DNA from: Elusimicrobiota bacterium
GTDB lineage: Bacteria; Elusimicrobiota; Elusimicrobia; Elusimicrobiales; UBA9959
Assembly (NCBI GenBank): GCA_016208085.1
Contig: JACQYT010000121.1
Coordinates: 1 to 36,670, forward strand
Reading direction: 5' to 3'
DNA length: 36,670 bases
Shown here: positions 25,414 through 33,341 of the stretch, in pieces
How positions within the stretch are numbered: the first letter of the stretch is position 1
Layout of the letters: each line of letters opens with the position of its first letter
The notes under the pieces: generated by a model
The model's input: the letters and a program-made list of their open reading frames with translations, nothing else
Told to the model about the DNA's origin: nothing
The model's database searches: none
Position numbers and translations under genes: made by a program

Positions 25414-25578
25414 AAAATGTTGAAGCAACATTTTATCCTACCCGGCACGGGGTTTTTACATCCCCGTGCCGGAGATGAGGGAGAAATTTCTTTCTCCCTC
25501 AAACTCCCTCTTGCCCTAAGGGTTCCCCGCCCTGAAGGGCGGGGTATATTAAAAATTTTTGCGGCAAAAATTTTTAAT
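25414..25578. repeat. Run of intergenic hairpins, including AT/GC element copy B
   Basis: In the 316-nt divergent gap 25279-25594 there is no gene. In order: AAAATGTT/AACATTTT (25414-25434); CCGGCACGGGG/CCCCGTGCCGG around 25442-25472; GAGGGAGAAA/TTTCTCCCTC around 25477-25500; CCCCGCCC/GGGCGGGG (25525-25532, 25537-25544); and ATTAAAAATTTTTGC/GCAAAAATTTTTAAT (25548-25562, 25564-25578). The last two form the inverted copy of 22495-22551. Confidence 0.8.
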
Positions 25579-25594
25579 ACAATAGAAAGAGAGT

Positions 25595-27760
25595 ATGACA
25601 ACGACCGACAAAAACGCCGGCAACGGCAAACTCGCCTTCTTCAGTTTCACGCTTTTCCTCTCCGCGGCGCTGATGTTCGCTTTACAGCCGATGATCGGGA
25701 AAATGCTGCTGCCGCTCGCCGGCGGAACGCCTTCGGGGTGGATCGTCGCGATGGCTTTTTTCCAGGTCATGCTGCTGGCCGGATATTTCCTGGCCCATGT
25801 CCTGTCGCACTTTGAGCCGCGCATGCAGGGCCTGCTGTATTTACTATGCCTCGGCGCCGGCTGTTTTTTTCTTCCCGTCGTCCTGAACGCTCCTGCAGCC
25901 CGCCCAACCCCGGCGGCGTTTGATGTTTTTTTATTACTGACGGCCGCGGCGGCGGCGCCTTTTATCGCGCTCTCTGCGACGGCCGCGACCCTTCAAAGAC
26001 TGTTCACCACGACAGGCCACGCCTTGAGCCGGGACCCCTATTTCCTTTACGGGGCAAGCAACCTCGGCAGTTTTGCCGGCTTGCTGCTGTATCCCTTTGT
26101 TATAGAACCGGGCTTGACGCTGACGACGCAGTCGCAGGGCTGGCTTGCGGGCTATATTCTGCTGATCGGCTCGGCGGCCCTGTGCCTGCTGCTGTCGGGA
26201 AAAAAAACGCCCCAAAAAGCGGCCCTGGAGCCTCCCGCGCCCCTGGAGCGGGGAAAACGCCTTGAATGGATCTGCCTCGCCTTAATCCCCTCCAGCCTGC
26301 TTCTCGGCGTCACGGCCCATATTACAACGGATGTTTTTTCAACGCCTCTGCTGTGGATGCTGCCGCTCGGTATTTATCTGCTGACCTTTGTAATCGCGTT
26401 CGGCAAAAGGCCCCTCGTCCGTTATGACCGGCTCCTGAAAATACAGCCCGCGGCCGTTGCCGTTGTCCTTGTTTTGACGCTTTTGATGAAAAACTCCATA
26501 GCCGGGTCCTGGTACGCTCTGGGCGCGCATCTCGCCGCCTTCGGGATCGTCGCTCTTATGTGCCATATGCGGCTGGCGCGCGCGCGCCCGCCGGCTGAGC
26601 CGCGGCGGCTGACCGGCTTTTACCTGATGATCGCGCTCGGCGGCGCGCTTGGCGGCGTCCTGAACGCCTTTATCGCGCCGCTCCTCTTTAACAGCCTGGC
26701 GGAATATCCGCTGATGCTGGTCGCATCCAATCTTTTGAATGACGACATTAAGTCAAAACTCTCCCGCCGCTATCTGCCGGCTTTAATTACGGCCTACGCC
26801 CTGCTCGGCCTCCTTGCCCTCCTGCACGCGCGGAAGATGCCGGCGGAGCCTTTCAACAGCGTTTTTCTGATAGCCATATTCGCCCTTCTCACGCTCCATC
26901 CAAAAGCGTCCCTGGCGGGAGGCGCGGCTGTTTTTCTTGCCGTATTCTTCAACGCCCGGCAGCACCCCGCCGTTCTGACCGCGCGCAACCTTTACGGAGT
27001 CATCAAAGTTGTCGACAGACAGGAGTCTTTCAACCCCAAAACAAAGATAAATGTCCGCTATATGCTGCATGGCACTACCATCCATGGAAGCCAGCTGCTG
27101 GACAAGGCGTACGAGACAACCCCGACGACCTATTATACCCGTGAAGGCCCGCTGAATGAGGTTATTTCCCTTATAAAACCGAAAACCATCGCCGCCGTCG
27201 GCCTTGGACCGGGCACGATCAACTGTTTTGCGACGCCCGGACGGGAGGTCGTTTTCTTTGAGCTTGATCCCGCCGTAGTCAAAATCGCGAAGGAGCAATT
27301 TACCTATCTGTTAAAATGCGGCCCCGGAACGCCCCGTATCGTCGTCGGCGACGCGCGGCTGGAACTGCAAAGGGAAGCCGGGAAATTCGACCTGCTCGTT
27401 CTGGACGCCTTTTCTTCGGATACGGTTCCGACGCATTTGCTGACCAGGGAAGCGGTTGAACTCTACCTGCGGCGACTGGCACCGGGCGGCGTCATTTTAT
27501 TCCATATTTCCAACAGGCACTTCCGCCTGGAAGGCCCTCTCGCCGCCATAGGCGAAACGCTGGGGCTGGAGAATTTAGCCGTAACGCGCCTGAATCCCCC
27601 CCAGCCCTATGCCAGACCGAGCAGATGGCTGGCGCTGAAGCGTCAGAGCGCCGGCCTGCGGCCCCTGGCCGCCGCCGGCTGGACACGGGTGAAGCCGCCG
27701 GAAAAGATCAGGCTCTGGACGGATGATTATATCAACCTTCTGAGCGCGTTGAGTTTTTAG
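25595..27760 (+). CDS. Polytopic membrane protein fused to spermidine-synthase-like methyltransferase fold
   Basis: A 721-residue protein. The first 450 residues or so hold about 12 hydrophobic helices in two bundles (from FFSFTLFLSAALMFALQPM onward), like the fused membrane/spermidine synthase families. The C-terminal domain (about 470-721) has the aminopropyltransferase Rossmann core: AAVGLGPGTINCF, then VVFFELDPAVVKIA (acidic end of strand 2), VVGDARLELQ and LLVLDAFSSDTVPTHLL. A conserved aspartate equivalent to the catalytic one falls in LDAFSSD. Substrate is unknown. The start is the ATG at 25595, just after the AT palindrome. Confidence 0.87.
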   Translation: MTTTDKNAGNGKLAFFSFTLFLSAALMFALQPMIGKMLLPLAGGTPSGWIVAMAFFQVMLLAGYFLAHVLSHFEPRMQGLLYLLCLGAGCFFLPVVLNAPAARPTPAAFDVFLLLTAAAAAPFIALSATAATLQRLFTTTGHALSRDPYFLYGASNLGSFAGLLLYPFVIEPGLTLTTQSQGWLAGYILLIGSAALCLLLSGKKTPQKAALEPPAPLERGKRLEWICLALIPSSLLLGVTAHITTDVFSTPLLWMLPLGIYLLTFVIAFGKRPLVRYDRLLKIQPAAVAVVLVLTLLMKNSIAGSWYALGAHLAAFGIVALMCHMRLARARPPAEPRRLTGFYLMIALGGALGGVLNAFIAPLLFNSLAEYPLMLVASNLLNDDIKSKLSRRYLPALITAYALLGLLALLHARKMPAEPFNSVFLIAIFALLTLHPKASLAGGAAVFLAVFFNARQHPAVLTARNLYGVIKVVDRQESFNPKTKINVRYMLHGTTIHGSQLLDKAYETTPTTYYTREGPLNEVISLIKPKTIAAVGLGPGTINCFATPGREVVFFELDPAVVKIAKEQFTYLLKCGPGTPRIVVGDARLELQREAGKFDLLVLDAFSSDTVPTHLLTREAVELYLRRLAPGGVILFHISNRHFRLEGPLAAIGETLGLENLAVTRLNPPQPYARPSRWLALKRQSAGLRPLAAAGWTRVKPPEKIRLWTDDYINLLSALSF

Positions 27761-27787
27761 CCCGAAAATCGGCCGCCAATTTTCGGG
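27761..27787. terminator. Hairpin between convergent genes, possible terminator
   Basis: CCCGAAAAT (27761-27769) and ATTTTCGGG (27779-27787) form a perfect 9-bp stem directly after the stop of the spermidine-synthase-like gene and before the end of the TPR gene. Neither strand has a clear T-tract after it, so intrinsic termination is only a suggestion. Confidence 0.35.
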
Positions 27788-27806
27788 AAAAATCGGGAAA
27801 GAGCTG

Positions 27807-29762
27807 CTACTGAAATTTTATCAGGTTCCTGTATTTTTTGCGGTCAGCCGCCGCCTTTTCGTATTCGCCCTTCTTATCGTAGGCAAGTCCGCGGTTATTA
27901 TACGCCTTGGCATGCTTCGGGTTGATTGCTATCGCTCTGGAGAAATCTTCAATCGCCTTGTCATATTCGCCCTTCCTGCTATAGGCGATTCCGCGGCCGC
28001 TATAGGCCCCGGCATCCTCCGGGTCAATTGCTATCGCCTTGGAAAAATCCCCGATCGCCTTGTCATGCTCGCCTTTTTCGCCGTAGATATTTCCGCGGTT
28101 GCTGTATCCGTCGGCAAGGTTTGGATTGATTGCCAGCGCATTGGAAAAATCCTCAATCGCCAGATTCCACTCGCCCTTATTGCCATAGGCGGCTCCGCGG
28201 TAATAATATGACCCGGCATGCTTTGAATCGAGCGTTATCGCTTTGGAATAATCTTCAATTGCCCTGTCATATTCGCTCTTCTTGAGATAGATATTTCCGC
28301 GGTTATAATAGGTTCCGGCGCTCCTCGGGTCGAGCTCAATCATCCGGGAATAATCTTCAATTGCCCTGTCATATTTGCCCCTGGCCAGGTAGGCGGTTCC
28401 CCGGCTGGAATACGCCTCAGAATTCTTCGGGTCAATCTCTATCGCTTTGGAATAATCTTTAATCGCCGTCTCGGAGTCGCCTCTCAGAGCATGAACGCCT
28501 CCGCGCTGGGAATAGCCCTTGGCGTCCTTCGGGTTAATTTCTATCGCCCTGGAACAATCTTCAATCGCCCTGGAGAACTTGCCGTTTAAAGCATAGGCGG
28601 CTCCGCGCTGGGAATACGCCTTAGCGTCCTTCGGGTCAAGTTTTATCATCTGGGAATAATCTTTAATCGCCTTATCATACTCGCCTTTGGCAAAGTAGGC
28701 CTGTCCCCGGCTGGAATACGCGTCGGCGCATTCCGGGTCGATTGCCATTGCCCTGGAAGAATCTTTAACGGCCGTGTCATACTCGCCCCTGGCATAGTAG
28801 GCATGCCCGCGGCTGGAATATGCCAAAGCGTTTTTCGGGTCAATTTCTATCGCCCTGGAATAATCTTCAATTGCCATGTCATATTCCCCCTCCTTATTAT
28901 AGGCGCTTGCGCGCATGAAATAGCCCATGATGCTGCTCGGGTTGATTGCTATCGCTTTGGAGGAATCCTGGATCGCCTTGTCATACTCGCCCCTGGCGAC
29001 ATAGGCGGCCCCGCGGTTGGAATACGGCGCGGCAAGCTTCGGGGCGATCGTTATCGCTTTGGAAAAATCCCCGATCGCTTTGTCCTGCCCGCCCAGCCCG
29101 CGATAAACATTTCCCCTGCTGAAATAAGCTTTCAAATGGGCCGGATCAATGTTAATCGCTATGTCGAAGCTGGCTATGGCGTTCTCATATTCCCTCAGAT
29201 CGGCGTACATTACGCCCTTCTCGTAAAATGCCTGGGCGTCTTTCGGGTTTTTTTCAATTGCCTTATTTTGCTCCTCAAGCATTTTCCTGTACTCCCCCAG
29301 CCAGTCTTTTTCTATCCGGCCCAGGGCGGCGTTGATGATCCCCCCGGACTCCACTCCTACCAGGAGGGCGTTTAATTCCAGCCGCTTATCGGGGAGTTCG
29401 GCCAGGGTTCCCGTCACTATCCAGTCGACGCCGAACACTCTGCCTGTTTTTCTGGCGGAATTGAGATCCAGGGCGCCGGAGTACTGAGACTTCAATTCCG
29501 TAAGCACTTTTTCCACTTCTTTGGGTCCAATAACTTTGTTTTTTTTGATTTTACCCAGTTCGGCCGCAAAACGCTCCGCCACAAAGCTTCCATCCCTGGA
29601 ATCGCGGCCGTCGTAATAGGAAAACCCGGTCACGGCCATCGCCTTACCCGCGTCTTCACAGTTTTTAAGCAGCTCCTCGGCGATCGTCCGGTAAGCGTCG
29701 TTTTTTTTCGCCTGCGCGGAGAGCGGGGAAAAAAGCACGGCAAGTATAATTATTCTGGTCAT
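27807..29762 (-). CDS. Secreted FlgO-like domain protein with 14 TPR repeats
   Basis: A 651-residue protein. Signal peptide 1-18 (MTRIIILAVLFSPLSAQA). Residues 20-150 resemble the FlgO/CsgG-type fold: MAVTGFSYYDGRDS, RFAAELGKIKKNKVIGPKEVEKVL and GVDWIVTGTLAELPD. Fourteen consecutive 34-residue TPRs follow, each close to AYSSRG.AY...GEYDKAI.DYS.AI.IDP. Several are near-identical, suggesting recent expansion by duplication. The start at 29762 has AGGAG 11 nt upstream. It would act in the periplasm or at the outer membrane as a scaffold; the partner is unknown. Confidence 0.88.
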   Translation of the reverse strand: MTRIIILAVLFSPLSAQAKKNDAYRTIAEELLKNCEDAGKAMAVTGFSYYDGRDSRDGSFVAERFAAELGKIKKNKVIGPKEVEKVLTELKSQYSGALDLNSARKTGRVFGVDWIVTGTLAELPDKRLELNALLVGVESGGIINAALGRIEKDWLGEYRKMLEEQNKAIEKNPKDAQAFYEKGVMYADLREYENAIASFDIAINIDPAHLKAYFSRGNVYRGLGGQDKAIGDFSKAITIAPKLAAPYSNRGAAYVARGEYDKAIQDSSKAIAINPSSIMGYFMRASAYNKEGEYDMAIEDYSRAIEIDPKNALAYSSRGHAYYARGEYDTAVKDSSRAMAIDPECADAYSSRGQAYFAKGEYDKAIKDYSQMIKLDPKDAKAYSQRGAAYALNGKFSRAIEDCSRAIEINPKDAKGYSQRGGVHALRGDSETAIKDYSKAIEIDPKNSEAYSSRGTAYLARGKYDRAIEDYSRMIELDPRSAGTYYNRGNIYLKKSEYDRAIEDYSKAITLDSKHAGSYYYRGAAYGNKGEWNLAIEDFSNALAINPNLADGYSNRGNIYGEKGEHDKAIGDFSKAIAIDPEDAGAYSGRGIAYSRKGEYDKAIEDFSRAIAINPKHAKAYNNRGLAYDKKGEYEKAAADRKKYRNLIKFQ

Positions 29763-29882
29763 TAAAATCGGCTCCTGCAGATGGGGATTTGAACCATCCC
29801 GGCACATTGATTCTTTTTATTTTCTCCGGTGTTTATACTTTGCTGGTTTTCCAGATTCCTCAAGCAGGGAATTTACTTCTTC

Positions 29883-30062
29883 TTAAGGTAATCGGCTAAA
29901 CTTTTTAAGATAGTTGGCTCTTTTTTGCAATCTAATAAGCGCTTCTATCTTTTCTTCAAACGGCAACCTTGCAAGTTCTTTGCGACATTCTTCTTTTGCC
30001 TTAAATATTTTTGCGCGGTATTTCTCGACTCCTTGTTTGTTCTTAGCAACTACATTGGTCAT
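29883..30062 (-). CDS. Small basic protein paired with the nucleotidyltransferase
   Basis: A 59-residue, highly charged, probably helical protein that starts MTNVVAKNKQGVEKYRAKIF and includes ELARLPFEEKIEALIRLQK. The P.EEKI..L..LQ pattern recalls small proteins encoded beside AbiEii-like nucleotidyltransferases, where they are thought to be antitoxins; I recognise this only loosely. Its start overlaps the nucleotidyltransferase by 20 nt, so the two are coupled. Both are AT-rich compared with the flanking genes. Confidence 0.65.
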   Translation of the reverse strand: MTNVVAKNKQGVEKYRAKIFKAKEECRKELARLPFEEKIEALIRLQKRANYLKKFSRLP

Positions 30063-30564
30063 AGTATTTATCCATAAAGTCTTTAAGTTTTTTTCCTAAA
30101 CCGTATCTCGCTAAAACCTCCCGTAAGAGACCTTTATCTATTTTTGCTTCATCAAATAGTTTTATTAACTTTGCTATATCCTTTCGCCTGTAAATCTGCA
30201 AAAATATTGCGATTAAATATTCGGCCCGTAAAATTTTTAATTCTATTCCTTTATAACTTACAATGACGGCTCTTTTAACTGCCTCTTTTTCCAATTCTGT
30301 GGCAGCAGGAATGAATTGAATTGGCGTTTTTCTTATTAGAATATACTCTTTCCATACCTTATATTTTTTCTTCCCCACTAACCAATCATAAAATGGCGTC
30401 AATATGATTATTTTTTCTTTTTCCGGCGGCACAAAAAAAATATCTATATCCTGGGTATCAAAAGGTTCGGTGTAATATATTGTTGCCACTGCCCCGCCTA
30501 TTGCATAATCCTCAAGTATCCCCTTCTTATGCATCTGATATATAACTTTGAACGCTTTTTCCAC
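30043..30564 (-). CDS. AbiEii-like nucleotidyltransferase-fold protein
   Basis: A 173-residue protein with a minimal nucleotidyltransferase core: YAIGGAVATIYYTEPF and then DTQDIDIFF, giving the GG...D.D metal site (G23, G24, D39, D41). A helical C-terminal half follows, with LRAEYLIAIFLQIYRRKD, typical of the AbiEii/DUF6036 group. Relatives act as toxins that add nucleotides to tRNA, and need a partner antitoxin. The start is a GTG at 30564, preceded by AAGGAG at good spacing. Codon use is AT-rich, unlike the neighbours, which suggests transfer. It lies about 100 nt from a tRNA-Gln gene. Confidence 0.8.
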   Translation of the reverse strand: MEKAFKVIYQMHKKGILEDYAIGGAVATIYYTEPFDTQDIDIFFVPPEKEKIIILTPFYDWLVGKKKYKVWKEYILIRKTPIQFIPAATELEKEAVKRAVIVSYKGIELKILRAEYLIAIFLQIYRRKDIAKLIKLFDEAKIDKGLLREVLARYGLGKKLKDFMDKYYDQCSC

Positions 30565-30663
30565 GTTTTACTCCTTACTTAATTCGTCTCGCAATGATTT
30601 TTGGGGTGTTATATAGGTCGTATTCCACGCGCTTGAATTAATCTCACTCATCCGATGTTGCCT

Positions 30664-30734
30664 CTCCGGGACTAGGATTCGAACCTAGACAAAACGGTTC
30701 AGAGCCGTTTGTGCTACCGTTACACCATCCCGGA
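30664..30734 (-). tRNA. tRNA-Gln (anticodon CUG)
   Basis: A 71-nt cloverleaf. Acceptor TCCGGGA pairs with TCCCGGA, with G as discriminator; the anticodon stem AACGG/CCGTT encloses loop CTCTGAA, giving CTG; the T-arm is CTAGG-TTCGAAT-CCTAG. No CCA is encoded. Confidence 0.95.
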
Positions 30735-30811
30735 ATATTGGTTTATTATATATTTTTCGCGCCGCCGGAACAAAAGTCCGGCAAGTTTAGTAGAATATAT
30801 TGACGAAACTT

Positions 30812-30886
30812 CGGGGCATGGTGAAATGGTTCTCACGCGTGCTTTGGGAGCATGAATTCCAGGTTCAATTCCTGGTGCCCCGACCA
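30812..30886 (+). tRNA. tRNA-Pro (anticodon GGG)
   Basis: A 75-nt cloverleaf. Acceptor CGGGGCA pairs with TGCCCCG, followed by A and an encoded CCA. The anticodon loop TTGGGAG gives GGG, with one G-U pair in the anticodon stem. The T-arm is CCAGG-TTCAATT-CCTGG. It ends 3 nt from the stop of the gene on the other strand. Confidence 0.93.
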
Positions 30887-30889
30887 TAA

Positions 30890-31582
30890 TCATGACGGCT
30901 TGCACTCGAACTTGATATTGGTGGTCTTCTTTTTTATCTTATCTATCCGTTCCTGCAGATCTTCCGCCGCCGGCGTGTCCGGGAAGGTTTCCAGAAAGAC
31001 CTGAAGCTCTCTGAGCGCCTCGCGTTCGCCGGCACAGACGCAGACCGTCTGTTTTAAAATATCTTCCAGCTTCTGCAGCGCTTCCTCGGCGGCGTCGGCG
31101 TAATTTTCGGGATATTTTTCGTTAAAGGCGCGCCAGCGGCCGTAAAATTTCACGAATACGCCGGAGCCCAGTGTGTCGCAGCCGCTATAGTCCGTATGAG
31201 AGGCGGTGTATATATCCCAGTTGCCTGCAGGCTGCTCGTCCCCGAGTAGGGCGAAAAATTCAAGATCCGCCTTTTTCCCTTTTTTAGCCGCGAGAGCGAG
31301 GAAAAACCCGGGTTTTATCCAGGCGCCGGGAGCTTCCGCGCTCCCGATATCGATCCCTTTAAATCTGAGCGCCGCGCTTTGAAGCTCTTTCTCATCCATA
31401 TCTCTCGCGCTTTCGGATAATTCGTCGCAGAGTTCCTGGGCTCTCAGGTAAAGCGGTCCCAGCGATCTTTTTTTCTTCGCGGTCTCCACTTTTTTGAGTT
31501 CAAGCAGATAGCCGTGCGCCGTGAATATTTCACCCGCGGCGTTAAACGGAATGAGCAGTAAAAAAAGAAAAATAATTTTCAC
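30890..31582 (-). CDS. Small secreted protein of unknown function
   Basis: A 230-residue protein starting from a GTG at 31582, with a signal peptide VKIIFLFLLLIPFNAAG. The mature part is helical and charged. It includes a central segment with TASHTDYSGCDTLGSG, a cysteine pair CVC, and an end segment ALRELQVFLETFPDTPAAEDL that looks like a single TPR-type helix pair. I do not recognise the family. The frame continues upstream to 31843 only through the 141-bp repeat, so that part is not counted. It overlaps nothing and converges on tRNA-Pro. Confidence 0.65.
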   Translation of the reverse strand: MKIIFLFLLLIPFNAAGEIFTAHGYLLELKKVETAKKKRSLGPLYLRAQELCDELSESARDMDEKELQSAALRFKGIDIGSAEAPGAWIKPGFFLALAAKKGKKADLEFFALLGDEQPAGNWDIYTASHTDYSGCDTLGSGVFVKFYGRWRAFNEKYPENYADAAEEALQKLEDILKQTVCVCAGEREALRELQVFLETFPDTPAAEDLQERIDKIKKKTTNIKFECKPS

Positions 31583-31704
31583 AGTCCTTATCCCCCTTCG
31601 GGCGGTAAACCCCGGCGGCTCCTGGGAGCCTGGACCGGGATTCAAACCATAAACTATTCTCCCATAAACCACGCGGGGCTTATGGTCATTCAACCCGACG
31701 CGGT

Positions 31705-31845
31705 TTACTGAGCTACGCGTAAGCAATTTAGCGTTGGCTGAGCCGGTTTTGGAGCGAAACAAGGAACGCGGAGCGCGGCGTAGCAGCGCTACGCAAGCGA
31801 ACGCGTGACGCAGTTGCAGCCCAAAACCGGCCAGCCCCCGCACCG
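31705..31845. repeat. 141-bp dispersed repeat, copy 2
   Basis: Matches 5450-5590 with one mismatch in the same orientation. It lies between the PAP2 gene, whose stop is only 7 nt away, and the small secreted protein gene. The right half of the larger element seen at 5591-5767 is missing here. Confidence 0.92.
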
Positions 31846-31852
31846 GTTCAGG

Positions 31853-32638
31853 TCAAAACCCGGCTGATACCAGCACGCCCTGGTAGCCGGGGCGATAAAC
31901 CGGAAAGATATGGGCGGTCTTGGGGCCGCGGCTGCGCGACAGGGAAGCCGCGGCGCGCCCCGCGGCGATCCCCAGAAGGGCGCCGGCGAACACATCGGAA
32001 GCCCAGTGTTTGTCCGCGTATATCCGCTGCAGCGCCGACGCCGAGGCCGCCCCGTAAGCCGCAAAATCCACCCAGGGATTCTCATACCGGCCGGCGAATA
32101 CCGAAGCCAGGGAGAAAGCGCTGACGGTATGCCCCGAAGGGAAAGAAGTCCCGGAAGACTTAAACGAAAAAGGCTTAAAGGTCCTTTTGCCGTTTCCGGC
32201 ATAAGGCCTGGACCGGCCCGCCGTATGCTTAACAACCGTACCTACGGCGTTGGCCGCGAGAAAAGATTCAACCGCCAGAAGGGAGGTGTCTTTCAGTTTT
32301 TCATCCTTAAAGACGCAGCCCGCGCCCGCAAGCGCGCCTGCGAGGGCCAGGCCGTAGCCGCCGTTGCCCGGCTTTTCGGCGTACTTCCCGATACTGTCAA
32401 GGGACGCCGTTTTGTTCTTTGAAGCGAGGTGCCGCGCCTGCCCGTCAAAAGAGTATATGAGCGCCCCGGCGCCTATCCCGCCCAGGACGGCATAAACGGA
32501 AGAGCGCGCCAGCCTTGCCGGCGAAACGGCCAGATACCCCGCGTCGTTCAGCGCATTTTTAATTATATTCTCCCCGCCGAGACAGGGCGAAGCAGACAGA
32601 AGATACAAGACAAAAAACCGCGTCGGCAGGCGGAACAT
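31853..32638 (-). CDS. PAP2-superfamily phosphatase
   Basis: A 261-residue protein with an N-terminal signal or anchor segment (about 5-21) and several further hydrophobic stretches. The three phosphatase motifs are KHTAGRSRP, FPSGHTVSAF and LQRIYADKHWASD, the last carrying the catalytic His and supporting Asp. Such enzymes dephosphorylate lipid phosphates such as undecaprenyl diphosphate or phosphatidic acid. No ribosome site precedes the ATG; a TATAAT on the minus strand (32652 to 32647) sits 8 nt upstream of it, so the mRNA is probably leaderless. The gene ends 7 nt before the 141-bp repeat. Confidence 0.9.
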   Translation of the reverse strand: MFRLPTRFFVLYLLSASPCLGGENIIKNALNDAGYLAVSPARLARSSVYAVLGGIGAGALIYSFDGQARHLASKNKTASLDSIGKYAEKPGNGGYGLALAGALAGAGCVFKDEKLKDTSLLAVESFLAANAVGTVVKHTAGRSRPYAGNGKRTFKPFSFKSSGTSFPSGHTVSAFSLASVFAGRYENPWVDFAAYGAASASALQRIYADKHWASDVFAGALLGIAAGRAAASLSRSRGPKTAHIFPVYRPGYQGVLVSAGF

Positions 32639-32675
32639 GATACGATATTATACCTACTTTAAGGGCTCGCAAGCG

Positions 32676-32696
32676 TGCGCGCGCGCCGCGCGCGCA
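32676..32696. repeat. Perfect alternating CG palindrome
   Basis: TGCGCGCGCG (32676-32685) and CGCGCGCGCA (32687-32696) with one base between them. It is immediately beyond the T-tract of the RRM terminator and upstream of the PAP2 gene. Alternating purine-pyrimidine sequence of this length favours Z-DNA or a hairpin. Confidence 0.8.
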
Positions 32697-32727
32697 AAAA
32701 ACCCGGCCCCTGTTACAGGGGCCGGGT
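32695..32727 (-). terminator. Intrinsic terminator of the RRM gene
   Basis: A perfect 12-bp GC-rich stem, ACCCGGCCCCTG (32701-32712) with CAGGGGCCGGGT (32716-32727) and a 3-nt loop. On the minus strand it is followed by six T residues (32700 to 32695). It begins 35 nt after the RRM gene stop and is the clearest terminator in the window. Confidence 0.93.
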
Positions 32728-32761
32728 AAAACCTCAGTTATGAAATTTTAACAGCGCGGGA

Positions 32762-33085
32762 TTACCAGCGATTGCCGCCGCCGTGGCCGCCGCGTCCGCC
32801 GCCTCTGCCGCCGCCAAAGCCGCCGCCCTTGCGATCTTCCATGGGCCTGGCTTCGTTAACGGTAAGCTTTCTGCCTTCCATGTCGGAACCGTTGAGTTTT
32901 TCAATGGCCGCCACAGCTTCCGCATCATTGGTCATTTCCACGAAGCCGAAGCCCCGGGACTGGCCGCTGAACTTGTCAGTTATGACTTTAGCGCTGGCAA
33001 CCGCGCCGTGAGTGCTGAAAAGCGCGCTCAGCTGCTCGTCGTTAACTGAGAAAGGCAACCCGCCTACATATATTCTCTTGCTCAT
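32762..33085 (-). CDS. RRM-type RNA-binding protein with Gly/Arg-rich tail
   Basis: A 107-residue protein. One RNA recognition motif spans 3-80, with RNP2 IYVGGL and RNP1 RGFGFVEM, both aromatic contacts kept. A Gly/Arg-rich tail (about 86-107) ends NRW. This is the bacterial Rbp type, often cold-inducible in cyanobacteria and many other phyla. AGGAGG lies about 10 nt before the ATG at 33085. It ends in a strong terminator and appears to be a single-gene unit. Confidence 0.93.
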   Translation of the reverse strand: MSKRIYVGGLPFSVNDEQLSALFSTHGAVASAKVITDKFSGQSRGFGFVEMTNDAEAVAAIEKLNGSDMEGRKLTVNEARPMEDRKGGGFGGGRGGGRGGHGGGNRW

Positions 33086-33183
33086 GTTATTCTATCCTCC
33101 TAGTATTTCAAACAAACCTTAAAACCCACTCGCTCTGCGTTTCCTGGCCTACTAGTTCGGATAGCGCACACTCGAATTTGATT

Positions 33184-33339
33184 TTATAGGAATGCTGTTA
33201 AGAATATTAGAGCATATTTTGGGTAAAATAGCCACAAAAACTTCACCAGCACGGCGCCTATCGGGATGCCGCCTTCTTCAAGGCCCTTGCGGGCTTCCTT
33301 CACGGCCTCTTTCATGAACCTTAAATGCGTTTTTTTCAT
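33184..33339 (-). pseudogene. Truncated nucleoside (cytidine/deoxycytidylate-type) deaminase
   Basis: This small frame, read from sequence, gives 51 residues. The first 32, including MKEAVKEARKGLEEGG then IPIGAVLV, match the N-terminus of nucleoside deaminases. After VLV the sequence turns into unrelated hydrophobic residues (KFLWLFYPKYALIF) and stops. The zinc HAE and PCxxC motifs are gone, so no activity is expected. The start is 2 nt beyond the glycosyltransferase stop and has GGGAG upstream, as in an operon. The remainder of the gene is not found in the 98 nt before the RRM gene. Confidence 0.75.
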
Positions 33340-33341
33340 GT

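Noticed and set aside
31583-31704. T-arm-like GGTTTGAATCCCGG (minus strand) and hairpins upstream of the small secreted protein gene, as a possible tRNA
   Set aside because: No acceptor, D-arm or anticodon stem can be built around it; the resemblance is limited to the T-loop.
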